From: Oscillospiraceae bacterium
GTDB lineage: Bacteria > Bacillota > Clostridia > Oscillospirales > Ruminococcaceae
DNA length: 64,000 bases
Assembly (NCBI GenBank): GCA_022788225.1
Contig: JALEVO010000043.1
Coordinates: forward strand, 1-64,000
Direction: 5' to 3'
A program made the translations under genes and the position numbers. A model generated the notes under the pieces. It ran no database searches, was not told the DNA's origin, and saw only the letters and a program-made list of their open reading frames with translations. Positions within the stretch are counted from its first letter, which is position 1; every line of letters begins with the position of its first letter. Positions 19,707-27,361 of this stretch are shown here, one piece after another.

Positions 19707-22256
19707 TTACTGATACTGCACTGAACGCATTGAACTTATTTTAAGGTAGGAAATCTGCGGAAATGCCTCGGTATATTGTGTCCACTCATCTTCAATCTGC
19801 TGTCTGTCATACTCGGCTGAACTTTCATTTTCGTCCATATATAACATATACTCATTAGCTGACGTGAAACCGAAATATTTTTTCAGCAGCAGATACTCGT
19901 TTTTTTCGTACTCGTCTGGCTGATAGTCTGACAATGATTCGTCCGGATAGTCGATATAGCGCATTTCAAATGCCTTTTCAATATCACTGTAGCAGTCATA
20001 ATTGCCGTCAAGGTAAGTGTCAATATAGTCATCGGCACTGCGTGAATTTCTCATGTCAGTCATAAACTGCTCAAAGCTGTAAAGACTGGCATTGCCCTCG
20101 CTTTCACTGTATATTTTCTCCGCTTTGTCAGAATACTGTGACGGTATCACATAATATTTGCTGTCAAAATACATAACATAACATTGATTTTCCTCGTAAT
20201 AATACGGCGATGCATATTTCAGAAGTTCCAGAGTCTGTTCAAAGGTGAGAGAGCGTGAAAGACTATCCATAGTACTTGTATAGCCAAAGGACGCTGTTAT
20301 ATTTTCCCTGTTAAAGCTTTTGTAACCCTCCGGAGGATAGAGAATACTTTGGCTTACTCCGTAATATTCATCATAAGATAACTGCTTGTATCCCTCATGG
20401 GTTCGCATAAAATCAAGGGTTCTGTCAAAGCACTCCCTTATCGGATAATATCCAACCCAGTAAACCACCTTTGAAGTCAGGAACTCTTCTTCTGTGGTTT
20501 CAAGGTAATCCTGTTTATAGCACTCCTTAAACTCCTTTGCCTCCTCCTTGCTCAGCGGAATTTCAGCAGAAGATATATAACTTTCCAGCAATGAATACTC
20601 CAGAACATAACTTTTCTTTACTGTATTATTGTTTATATGTTCAGTACGGCAGATATTATCCATCATTTCTTCTGCTCTGTATTCGGCAAGTTCTTCCGTG
20701 GAATCAAGAATGAAAAGCTGTTTTAACTGTTCAAAGCTCAGCATATAACTTCTCGTTGTAGTACCGCCGGTTTTCAGATGAAATTTAAAGGTCACGTTAT
20801 ATACAGGATATTCATACATATCAACATAATCATATTCCGACGTATAATATGTATCATTGAATATTCCGTTATCATAAGTATATTCGTCATATACCTTGCT
20901 GTTATACGTTTTAATAGCCTGTTTCTGGACGTCGATAACTCTTTCGATAACCTCTTTTTCCTTGTATTCAATATATTTTCCTTTGACGTAGTCATCATAG
21001 TAACCGCAATAAGCTCCATAGTATGAACTGTTATACTGCATTACATTATCAATACCGCCGTAGTTCACCTCAACACTGCTTACACGAGAGGGCGAATAGG
21101 TTTTGTCCTGAACGCCGAAACCGTGAGTGCCTGTGGCGGTTACGCAGAGAATGAGTATTCCCGCCATGGTAACGCCGTACCTTATCAGGGACTTATGTAT
21201 TCTCTTAAAGCCCCGGTTTGTTATTACCTCGAAAATCATATATATGATAAGTGAGAATATTATAGTAGGAAATACTGTGGAGAAGTCATATCTTGCAAAA
21301 AGGCTTATTGCCATTGTGATAACGGTTATGAGAATGTAGTAAAGCACCTTGAAAGCGTAGGGCTTTGAAACGTCCTCGGCTTTTCTCCTGTGGTAGAGGA
21401 ACATGGTCAGTGCGAAGTAAAGAACCATGAACAGCAGGAAAACAGCCACCCATTTTCCGTATGTTGCGCCGTTTATACAGAAAATGTCAGAATTATAAAT
21501 ATTTTCTTCCTGTGTTTCCAGTACATAGAACATATATATTACTGCACCTATAGGACTTGTATATCCCAGCATAGGCACAACAGTTTCAAAAATCGGAACG
21601 CCGTAGAGGTTTGCAAAGAACATTGCGGCAACAACGCCTATTCCTCCCGGAATAAGACCGTTTATCATGAAAATGTTCATGATACTTTCAAAGAGAGTAC
21701 CGCAGCAGCACAGCACCAGTACTGACAGTGTGTAAAGCATTGTCATAACAAGCAGTCCGGCAAATTCACCCTGCCAGATAAGCGGCATTATGGACTTTTC
21801 CTCGCCGAAAAGCTCATTCATAGCCGGAATACATATTATTCCGCCTAATATAATGAAATTAAAAATTATACAGCCGATGATGTAAGGAACTATGTAAACT
21901 GCAATTCCCGAAAGAAAATCGCTTAAAAACCTGTGCTTTTTCTTTATTGGCAGTGAGTAAATCATGTCTACCTGTGATTTTTTGTAAAGGTAACTGAAGT
22001 TTGACACCGCAACGAATATTCCGCACAGTACGGCGGCGGCTAAGCAGAAAACTGATATCAGCATAAACGCTGCGCCGGAAACCCCGATTTCACCCTCATT
22101 TGCGGCAGCCACCAGAAAAATTGTTCCCAGCAGCGGCAGTCCCAGAAGCTGTAAAACGGATATGAAAACAAGTATTTTGCGGCTGTTTTTTATGGACAGA
22201 ATGAAGTTTTTCAGGAATCTTGTATCACTTTTCGATTTCAATGGCGTTAAAGTCAT
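19707..22256 (-). CDS. ABC transporter permease-like protein with large C-terminal extracytoplasmic domain
   Basis: N-terminal half with several TM helices, then ~470 aa hydrophilic Tyr/Asp/Glu-rich tail; overlaps the ATPase gene. Start chosen at MTLTPLKSKSD; the ORF extends to 22316. Confidence 0.75.
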   Translation of the reverse strand: MTLTPLKSKSDTRFLKNFILSIKNSRKILVFISVLQLLGLPLLGTIFLVAAANEGEIGVSGAAFMLISVFCLAAAVLCGIFVAVSNFSYLYKKSQVDMIYSLPIKKKHRFLSDFLSGIAVYIVPYIIGCIIFNFIILGGIICIPAMNELFGEEKSIMPLIWQGEFAGLLVMTMLYTLSVLVLCCCGTLFESIMNIFMINGLIPGGIGVVAAMFFANLYGVPIFETVVPMLGYTSPIGAVIYMFYVLETQEENIYNSDIFCINGATYGKWVAVFLLFMVLYFALTMFLYHRRKAEDVSKPYAFKVLYYILITVITMAISLFARYDFSTVFPTIIFSLIIYMIFEVITNRGFKRIHKSLIRYGVTMAGILILCVTATGTHGFGVQDKTYSPSRVSSVEVNYGGIDNVMQYNSSYYGAYCGYYDDYVKGKYIEYKEKEVIERVIDVQKQAIKTYNSKVYDEYTYDNGIFNDTYYTSEYDYVDMYEYPVYNVTFKFHLKTGGTTTRSYMLSFEQLKQLFILDSTEELAEYRAEEMMDNICRTEHINNNTVKKSYVLEYSLLESYISSAEIPLSKEEAKEFKECYKQDYLETTEEEFLTSKVVYWVGYYPIRECFDRTLDFMRTHEGYKQLSYDEYYGVSQSILYPPEGYKSFNRENITASFGYTSTMDSLSRSLTFEQTLELLKYASPYYYEENQCYVMYFDSKYYVIPSQYSDKAEKIYSESEGNASLYSFEQFMTDMRNSRSADDYIDTYLDGNYDCYSDIEKAFEMRYIDYPDESLSDYQPDEYEKNEYLLLKKYFGFTSANEYMLYMDENESSAEYDRQQIEDEWTQYTEAFPQISYLKISSMRSVQYQ

Positions 22257-23157
22257 AGCCGAGCGCCTCCATTTCATAAATAAATATTTCCTCAAGGGAG
22301 AGTGGGAGAATGTCAAGTACTATCGGATTTTTCGGTTCAAGCTTTTTGCGTATATCCTCAACGTCACCCTTTGCAATAAGGTGATATACGCTCTGGTTTT
22401 TCTCAAAATGCAGAAGTTCGATACCAGTACCCGAAAGCTCTTCCTTTGAGTAGGACTGCGGCATTGAGGCGTCAGCCGCCTTGAACACTGCCTGTATCTT
22501 ATGGATATTTCCCTTTACACTGTCAAGTTCCCGTGAAAATACGATATTTCCCTGATGGAGAAGTGCAACTCTGTCGCAGACTTCGTTTATCTCCTTTAAA
22601 TTGTGGGAGGAAATAACCGTTGTAAGCTGTCTGTCTATCATTGCGTCAACTAACATTCTCTTGACGATTATTCTCATAGTCGGGTCAAGACCGTCAAAAG
22701 CCTCGTCCAGCAGGAGGTAGTCAGTCTGGCAGGCAAGGGCGGTTATAACTATTGCCTGACGTTTCATGCCCTTTGAAAAGGTACTCATTTTCTTTTTCAG
22801 CGGCAGGTTTATGGTAGAACGCAGTTTTTCAAAAAGTTCCTCTGAAAATTTGGGGTAAAAGCTTTTGTAGTAGTTTTTCAGTTCTTCAAGTGTATAGGAA
22901 GTAAACTGTATCGTTTCGTCGTTTATGAAAAAGATTCTTTCCTTTATTGCCGGATTGTCGTACACCTTTTCGCCGTCAGTGCAGACTTCCCCTTCCTCCG
23001 GTGAGTAAATTCCCGAAATAAGGCGGAGTATAGTGGATTTTCCGGCACCGTTTGAGCCTAAAAGCCCGAATGCAGTCCCCTTTGGAATGGTAAGGTCGAT
23101 TTTGTCAAGCACCTTGAATTCGTCAAACTGCTTTGTAACACCTTTCAGTTCAATCAT
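22225..23157 (-). CDS. ABC transporter ATP-binding protein
   Basis: Walker A GLLGSNGAGKST, LLLDEAFDGLDP. Confidence 0.95.
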   Translation of the reverse strand: MIELKGVTKQFDEFKVLDKIDLTIPKGTAFGLLGSNGAGKSTILRLISGIYSPEEGEVCTDGEKVYDNPAIKERIFFINDETIQFTSYTLEELKNYYKSFYPKFSEELFEKLRSTINLPLKKKMSTFSKGMKRQAIVITALACQTDYLLLDEAFDGLDPTMRIIVKRMLVDAMIDRQLTTVISSHNLKEINEVCDRVALLHQGNIVFSRELDSVKGNIHKIQAVFKAADASMPQSYSKEELSGTGIELLHFEKNQSVYHLIAKGDVEDIRKKLEPKNPIVLDILPLSLEEIFIYEMEALGYDFNAIEIEK

Positions 23158-23506
23158 TTGTTAACCCCTCTATTCTTTCTTTAAGTTCGTCCTTTGAAAT
23201 TCCGATTTTCAGCGCCTCTTTAACTTTTTCGTCAAAGTCGGAGAGAATGTAGTCCTTGACAGACGAGTCCCCTACTTTCGCAACAAAGCTTCCACGCCCT
23301 GAAACGGAATATATAATTTTGTTTCTCTCAAGCTCCTGATACGCTTTTGCAACCGTATTGGGATTTACACCCAGTTCCTTTGCAAGACTGCGTACACTGG
23401 GCAGCTGGTCATTTTCCTTCAGAACTCCCTTGATTATCAGCTCAACTGTCTTTTTATAAAGCTGTTCATATATCGGCGTTCTGCTCTGCAAATCAAGATC
23501 AAACAA
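23150..23506 (-). CDS. GntR-family regulator (YtrA-like)
   Basis: DLQSRTPIYEQLYKKTVELIIKGVLKENDQLPSVRSLAKELGVNPNTVAKAYQELE. Confidence 0.95.
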   Translation of the reverse strand: MFDLDLQSRTPIYEQLYKKTVELIIKGVLKENDQLPSVRSLAKELGVNPNTVAKAYQELERNKIIYSVSGRGSFVAKVGDSSVKDYILSDFDEKVKEALKIGISKDELKERIEGLTND

Positions 23507-23664
23507 AATACCGCCTCCTTCTCAATAGTGTACCGTATCAACTAATACAGTTAGTATACACCTTTTTTTATTTTTTGTCAAGAGGGTAAAACAAAAAGCA
23601 CTCTGTTTTCACAAAGTGCTTATATTGACTTATTTCGTAGATTAATGTGATTAAGAATATAAAA

Positions 23665-23744
23665 AAATAAACCGCCCCAGCGACCAACTGAACGGTTTAT
23701 TTAACAATTCATGAGGGAGCGACCGTCTATCGGTATGCTCCTTT
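23665..23744 (-). ncRNA. Solo antisense-type RNA, family B
   Basis: Minus promoter TTGACA(23779..23774)-17-TATAAT(23756..23751); GGAGCATACCGATAGACGGTCGCTCCC 5' module; terminator AAATAAACCGTTCAG...GGGGCGGTTTATTT. Confidence 0.62.
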
Positions 23745-23879
23745 TTTATTATTATACACCACTGTACTTTTTATGTCAAGCTTTATATTGACACATTTTG
23801 CTGAATAATGTATAATCTACTATGGGCATACCTAAAACGGTAGGCGGTTAATCCTACTCCCGGAAGGGAGTGATTTGCT

Positions 23880-23963
23880 ATGACATGGAATGATTTCCTT
23901 ACTCTGGCACTTGTTGTCTGCAATATCATTCAGATATTTCAAAACGGCAATAAAAGAAAATAA
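23880..23963 (+). CDS. Putative type I toxin-like small hydrophobic peptide, family B copy 1
   Basis: 27 aa MTWNDFLTLALVVCNIIQIFQNGNKRK; promoter TTGACA(23788)-17-TATAAT(23811); SD GGGAGTG. Confidence 0.72.
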   Translation: MTWNDFLTLALVVCNIIQIFQNGNKRK

Positions 23964-24042
23964 CCGCCATACTCTCACATAGGCGGTTATCAATAATATA
24001 ACTGTTCTAATCGGGAGCGACCGTCTATCGGTATGCCCCTTT
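23958..24042 (-). ncRNA. Antisense RNA to family B copy 1
   Basis: Minus promoter TTGACA(24077..24072)-17-TATAAT(24054..24049); GGGGCATACCGATAGACGGTCGCTCCC; shared terminator AATAACCGCC..GGCGGTTAT. Confidence 0.68.
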
Positions 24043-24234
24043 TTTATTATTATACACCACTGTACTTTTTATGTCAAGCTTTATATTGACACATTTTGCT
24101 GAATAATGTATAATCTACTATGGGCATACCTTGAACGGTAGGCGGTTAATCCTGCTGAACAGCCCGTCCCCTCTGTCAGCTTTCGCTGACATCTCCCCAC
24201 ACTGTGGGGAGTCACCCGGGAGGGAGTGATTGCT

Positions 24235-24327
24235 ATGACCTGGAATGATTTTATTCAGTTCCTCATTGCATTATCTAATGTTCTGCTTGTTTATAAAGCA
24301 TTCAGCAACAATGATAAAAGGAAATAA
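24235..24327 (+). CDS. Putative type I toxin-like small hydrophobic peptide, family B copy 2
   Basis: 30 aa MTWNDFIQFLIALSNVLLVYKAFSNNDKRK; promoter TTGACA(24086)-17-TATAAT(24109); leader carries a REP-like insertion. Confidence 0.7.
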   Translation: MTWNDFIQFLIALSNVLLVYKAFSNNDKRK

Positions 24328-24403
24328 CCGTCCTGCGTGCAAATAGGACGGTTATTTAACTCTGATTTCAAAATCGGGAGCGACCGTCTATCGGTATGCC
24401 CCT
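24322..24403 (-). ncRNA. Antisense RNA to family B copy 2
   Basis: Minus promoter TTGACA(24440..24435)-17-TATAAT(24417..24412); shared terminator AAATAACCGTCC..GGACGGTTATTT. Confidence 0.66.
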
Positions 24404-24457
24404 TTTTTATTATTATACACCCTTGATTTATTTATGTCAATATCTGAAGTGAATTTT

Positions 24458-26341
24458 TCAGTACGGTATCTCAAAAGAGGTCATTTCCGTACTGTCCTTT
24501 GTGCGGAACTTCACAGCAACGCTGCTTTCCTGCCATGTAATACTGAAATTCTCACCGGTATATACAGTATTTCCGTCAGCGTCGATTTCTTCAGTATAGT
24601 CCTCGGAAAATGGCAGAGTTCCTACTGGTACTTCAAGAGAGCCGACATTTTCAAATCCTGAAAATTCACTGCCGCCTCCGCCCGGATACGCCCAGTAAAA
24701 GTCAACCGCACCCTCGCTGCCGAATGAATACTGATTTATAAATAGCGTTTTATAATTACTCATATCACTTGCCGGATAATATCTGAACAATTCTCCGTCA
24801 GTTCTCAGATTTACTCCGCTGCTGTATGACAGGAATGACCTTAATTTGACTGTTTTTCCTGAATATTCCTTATCTGTTCTTAAAACATGCAGAAAACTTC
24901 CGCCCATACAGCTTACCGGCTGATAATGACTGTAAGTTAAATCTATATAATTGCCAAATACAGAAGTGTTCATAACAGCCATATTCATAATATTGTGAGT
25001 TGAACCGATAATATCAGTGCCCATCCAGATATAAACTGACTCTTTATCAAAGTTCATACTGGATTTGATAAAGCTTCCTGCTTCTGCCATACCGTCCTCT
25101 GTCAGACACTCCCTTAAATATGCGTCAAGTCCTTCGGCGGAGTTTACCCATACACCCTCTTTGGTAAATACTTCATTTATCTGTTTGCCGGTTACCTCTG
25201 AAAGCATACCAAGGTCATATTCTGTATTTAAAGCAGAAATATTCTTTTCCCATGATTTACTGTGAACAGCTTTTTCACCGTTATAGCCGCTTTTGGGTAC
25301 AGCAACCTGAGTTATCATCAGACTTTCATTTACCCAGCCGTCAATAAAAATATTATCATATCTGATTTCAATTGTTTCCCCGTTGCTGAAAACGCCGGAA
25401 ACTTCTGTCTCCCAGTCATCTCTTGAATTCTGAGCATACAGGTCAAGAATCAGCACGTTCTCACTGAAAAACTCCTCGTCATAAGTCTTTTCAAGAGAGC
25501 GTACAACCGGACTGCGGAATCTCTGTGTAAGATAGCTGTCAAGTTCCTCGGCAGAGGTCACAACTGCGGTTTTGTTTTCTTTCATTGCGTCGTCCCATGC
25601 CGTCTGGTATGCCGCATTTGTCATATCAGTCCTTACGGTATATTCAGGCTGATTCTGAATTATTCTCCTTTTCATGGAAACTGCGTCAAATACATTCACT
25701 CTGCCGTCGCCGTTTAAATCGGCAGCAAGCAGCTGCAAACCTGTAAAACTCTCACTGCCGGACAGATATTTCTGTAACACAGCAGAATCTGACAAGCTTA
25801 CTTTACCGTCAGAATTTATGTCACCCGGAGTATAATCGGGGGTTTCGTCAGTTACAGTAACATTAAATGAAGCATTCAGATTGCCCTGAATATTTCCTTC
25901 CAGTGGCTGAATAATGTATGTAACAGTTATCATATACTCTCCCGGTACTGCCGGATTGAAATTTCCTGTGTAAACAGAAAATGATTCAGGATAATCAGCC
26001 GGGTCTACACCATAAAAACTTTCTGCTATGTAAGAACCGTGAATTGCAGTCATGGCGTGAACGGTAAGTCCGGTGAGGTCAAGTTCTTCATAAAGCTTGT
26101 ATTCGGTTTTGACCGGAAGTGTGTCAATTGCAATGTTTACCGAATGGTAATTTCCCTCATATCCATACGGATAAGTTGTTGTTACCGGTTCTGTTTCAGC
26201 CGGCACTGTGGTTACTAAAGGCTCTTCTTCCGTTGTTAATTCAGATGCAAGGGAAATTGCATCGGTTTCAGCTGGTGAAACTGATGCTGCTGACAAAAAT
26301 GCAAGTATGCCGCCAAGCATTATTCCTACAAATTTTTTCAT
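24458..26341 (-). CDS. Secreted dockerin-containing protein with Ig-like N-terminal domain and C-terminal domains of unknown function
   Basis: Signal peptide MKKFVGIMLGGILAFLSAAS; internal YTPGDINSDGKVSLSDSAVLQKYLSG...AADLNGDGRVNVFDAVSMKRRI type I dockerin. Confidence 0.85.
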   Translation of the reverse strand: MKKFVGIMLGGILAFLSAASVSPAETDAISLASELTTEEEPLVTTVPAETEPVTTTYPYGYEGNYHSVNIAIDTLPVKTEYKLYEELDLTGLTVHAMTAIHGSYIAESFYGVDPADYPESFSVYTGNFNPAVPGEYMITVTYIIQPLEGNIQGNLNASFNVTVTDETPDYTPGDINSDGKVSLSDSAVLQKYLSGSESFTGLQLLAADLNGDGRVNVFDAVSMKRRIIQNQPEYTVRTDMTNAAYQTAWDDAMKENKTAVVTSAEELDSYLTQRFRSPVVRSLEKTYDEEFFSENVLILDLYAQNSRDDWETEVSGVFSNGETIEIRYDNIFIDGWVNESLMITQVAVPKSGYNGEKAVHSKSWEKNISALNTEYDLGMLSEVTGKQINEVFTKEGVWVNSAEGLDAYLRECLTEDGMAEAGSFIKSSMNFDKESVYIWMGTDIIGSTHNIMNMAVMNTSVFGNYIDLTYSHYQPVSCMGGSFLHVLRTDKEYSGKTVKLRSFLSYSSGVNLRTDGELFRYYPASDMSNYKTLFINQYSFGSEGAVDFYWAYPGGGGSEFSGFENVGSLEVPVGTLPFSEDYTEEIDADGNTVYTGENFSITWQESSVAVKFRTKDSTEMTSFEIPY

Positions 26342-26458
26342 ATACAATCCTCCTCTTTTTTATATCAGAGATTACCTCTTACTTATATAGAGTGGAGTTT
26401 TTTCGATTTTGTCTACACTTTTTTGAAAAAATTTTCTCATTCCTTTTTCATGGTAAAA

Positions 26459-26541
26459 AGAAATAGCCGCCCCAGTTCCACATAAGGCGACTATTATTTA
26501 GTTAACCATTTACGATAGCGACCGTCTATCGGTATGCCCCT
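26459..26541 (-). ncRNA. Solo antisense-type RNA, family B (adjacent to possible toxin remnant)
   Basis: Minus promoter TTGACA(26578..26573)-17-TATAAT(26555..26550); GGGGCATACCGATAGACGGTCGCT; terminator AAATAATAGTCGCC...GGGCGGCTATTTCTT. Confidence 0.62.
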
Positions 26542-26678
26542 TTTTTATTATTATACACCACTGATCTTTTTATGTCAAGCTTTATATTGACACATTTTGC
26601 AGAATAATGTATAATTTCATTATGGGCATACCTTAAACGGTAGGCGGTTAATCCTACTCCCGGAAGGGAGTGATTTGC

Positions 26679-26780
26679 ATGGATAATTATGTAACATGGA
26701 ACGATCTGATTCAGTTAGGCATCTGGCTTACTTCAATCATCTCACTAATGTATGTATTTTTTCATGATAAAAAGAAATAA
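26679..26780 (+). CDS. Putative type I toxin-like small hydrophobic peptide, family B copy 3
   Basis: 33 aa MDNYVTWNDLIQLGIWLTSIISLMYVFFHDKKK; promoter TTGACA(26587)-17-TATAAT(26610). Confidence 0.72.
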   Translation: MDNYVTWNDLIQLGIWLTSIISLMYVFFHDKKK

Positions 26781-26859
26781 CCGCCCGTAGCGACCAAACT
26801 AAGGCGGTTACTTTTATAAACCTTTTTAGTCGGGAGCGACCGTCTATCGGTATGCCCCT
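26774..26859 (-). ncRNA. Antisense RNA to family B copy 3
   Basis: Minus promoter TTGACA(26896..26891)-17-TATAAT(26873..26868); shared terminator AAATAACCGCC...GGCGGTTA. Confidence 0.67.
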
Positions 26860-26896
26860 TTTTTATTATTATACACCCTGACTTAAAATATGTCAA

Positions 26897-27361
26897 CTAT
26901 GATTCTTTGATTTTTTTACTGCTTAATTTATCCCAGATTTTTGAAACAATAAGCAAATCTATCAGCGAATACACAAGCAGGTAAGCAGAAGTCAGAACAA
27001 GCCTGCCGGAATACAGCGAAATAATTTCCGCGGGAATACCGCTTTCCGGCGCTGACGCTGAAAATGTACTTATATCCGGATAAGACATCATCATATAAAC
27101 GCTGATAATTGCGGAAACTGCAAAGGGTACAAGCACTGTAAAAGTGAAAATAAACGGTTTTGAAAACTTTCCTCCGCTTTCGCAGTCTGCCATAAGCAGA
27201 CGGTACATAAGGCACAGCACAAGGGGTGTAAAACACAGGTAAACGCTTGAAAACTCAATTTTTTCATATATGAACCAGTGCGCCCACTGTGCAAACAGGC
27301 TTGCGGCAGTCATTGCCGCCGCAGCCCCTGCCCTGCTTTTTATACTAAGTGACGCCATCAC
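26897..27361 (-). CDS. Hypothetical membrane protein
   Basis: 154 aa ORF, several TM segments, start overlaps gyrA stop. Confidence 0.65.
   Translation of the reverse strand: MMASLSIKSRAGAAAAMTAASLFAQWAHWFIYEKIEFSSVYLCFTPLVLCLMYRLLMADCESGGKFSKPFIFTFTVLVPFAVSAIISVYMMMSYPDISTFSASAPESGIPAEIISLYSGRLVLTSAYLLVYSLIDLLIVSKIWDKLSSKKIKES

Noticed and set aside
23600-26900. CRISPR array (repeated GGGAGCGACCGTCTATCGGTATGCCCC blocks)
   Set aside because: Spacing is irregular, repeats are part of promoter-terminator units, and intervening sequence encodes small peptides; no cas genes seen.
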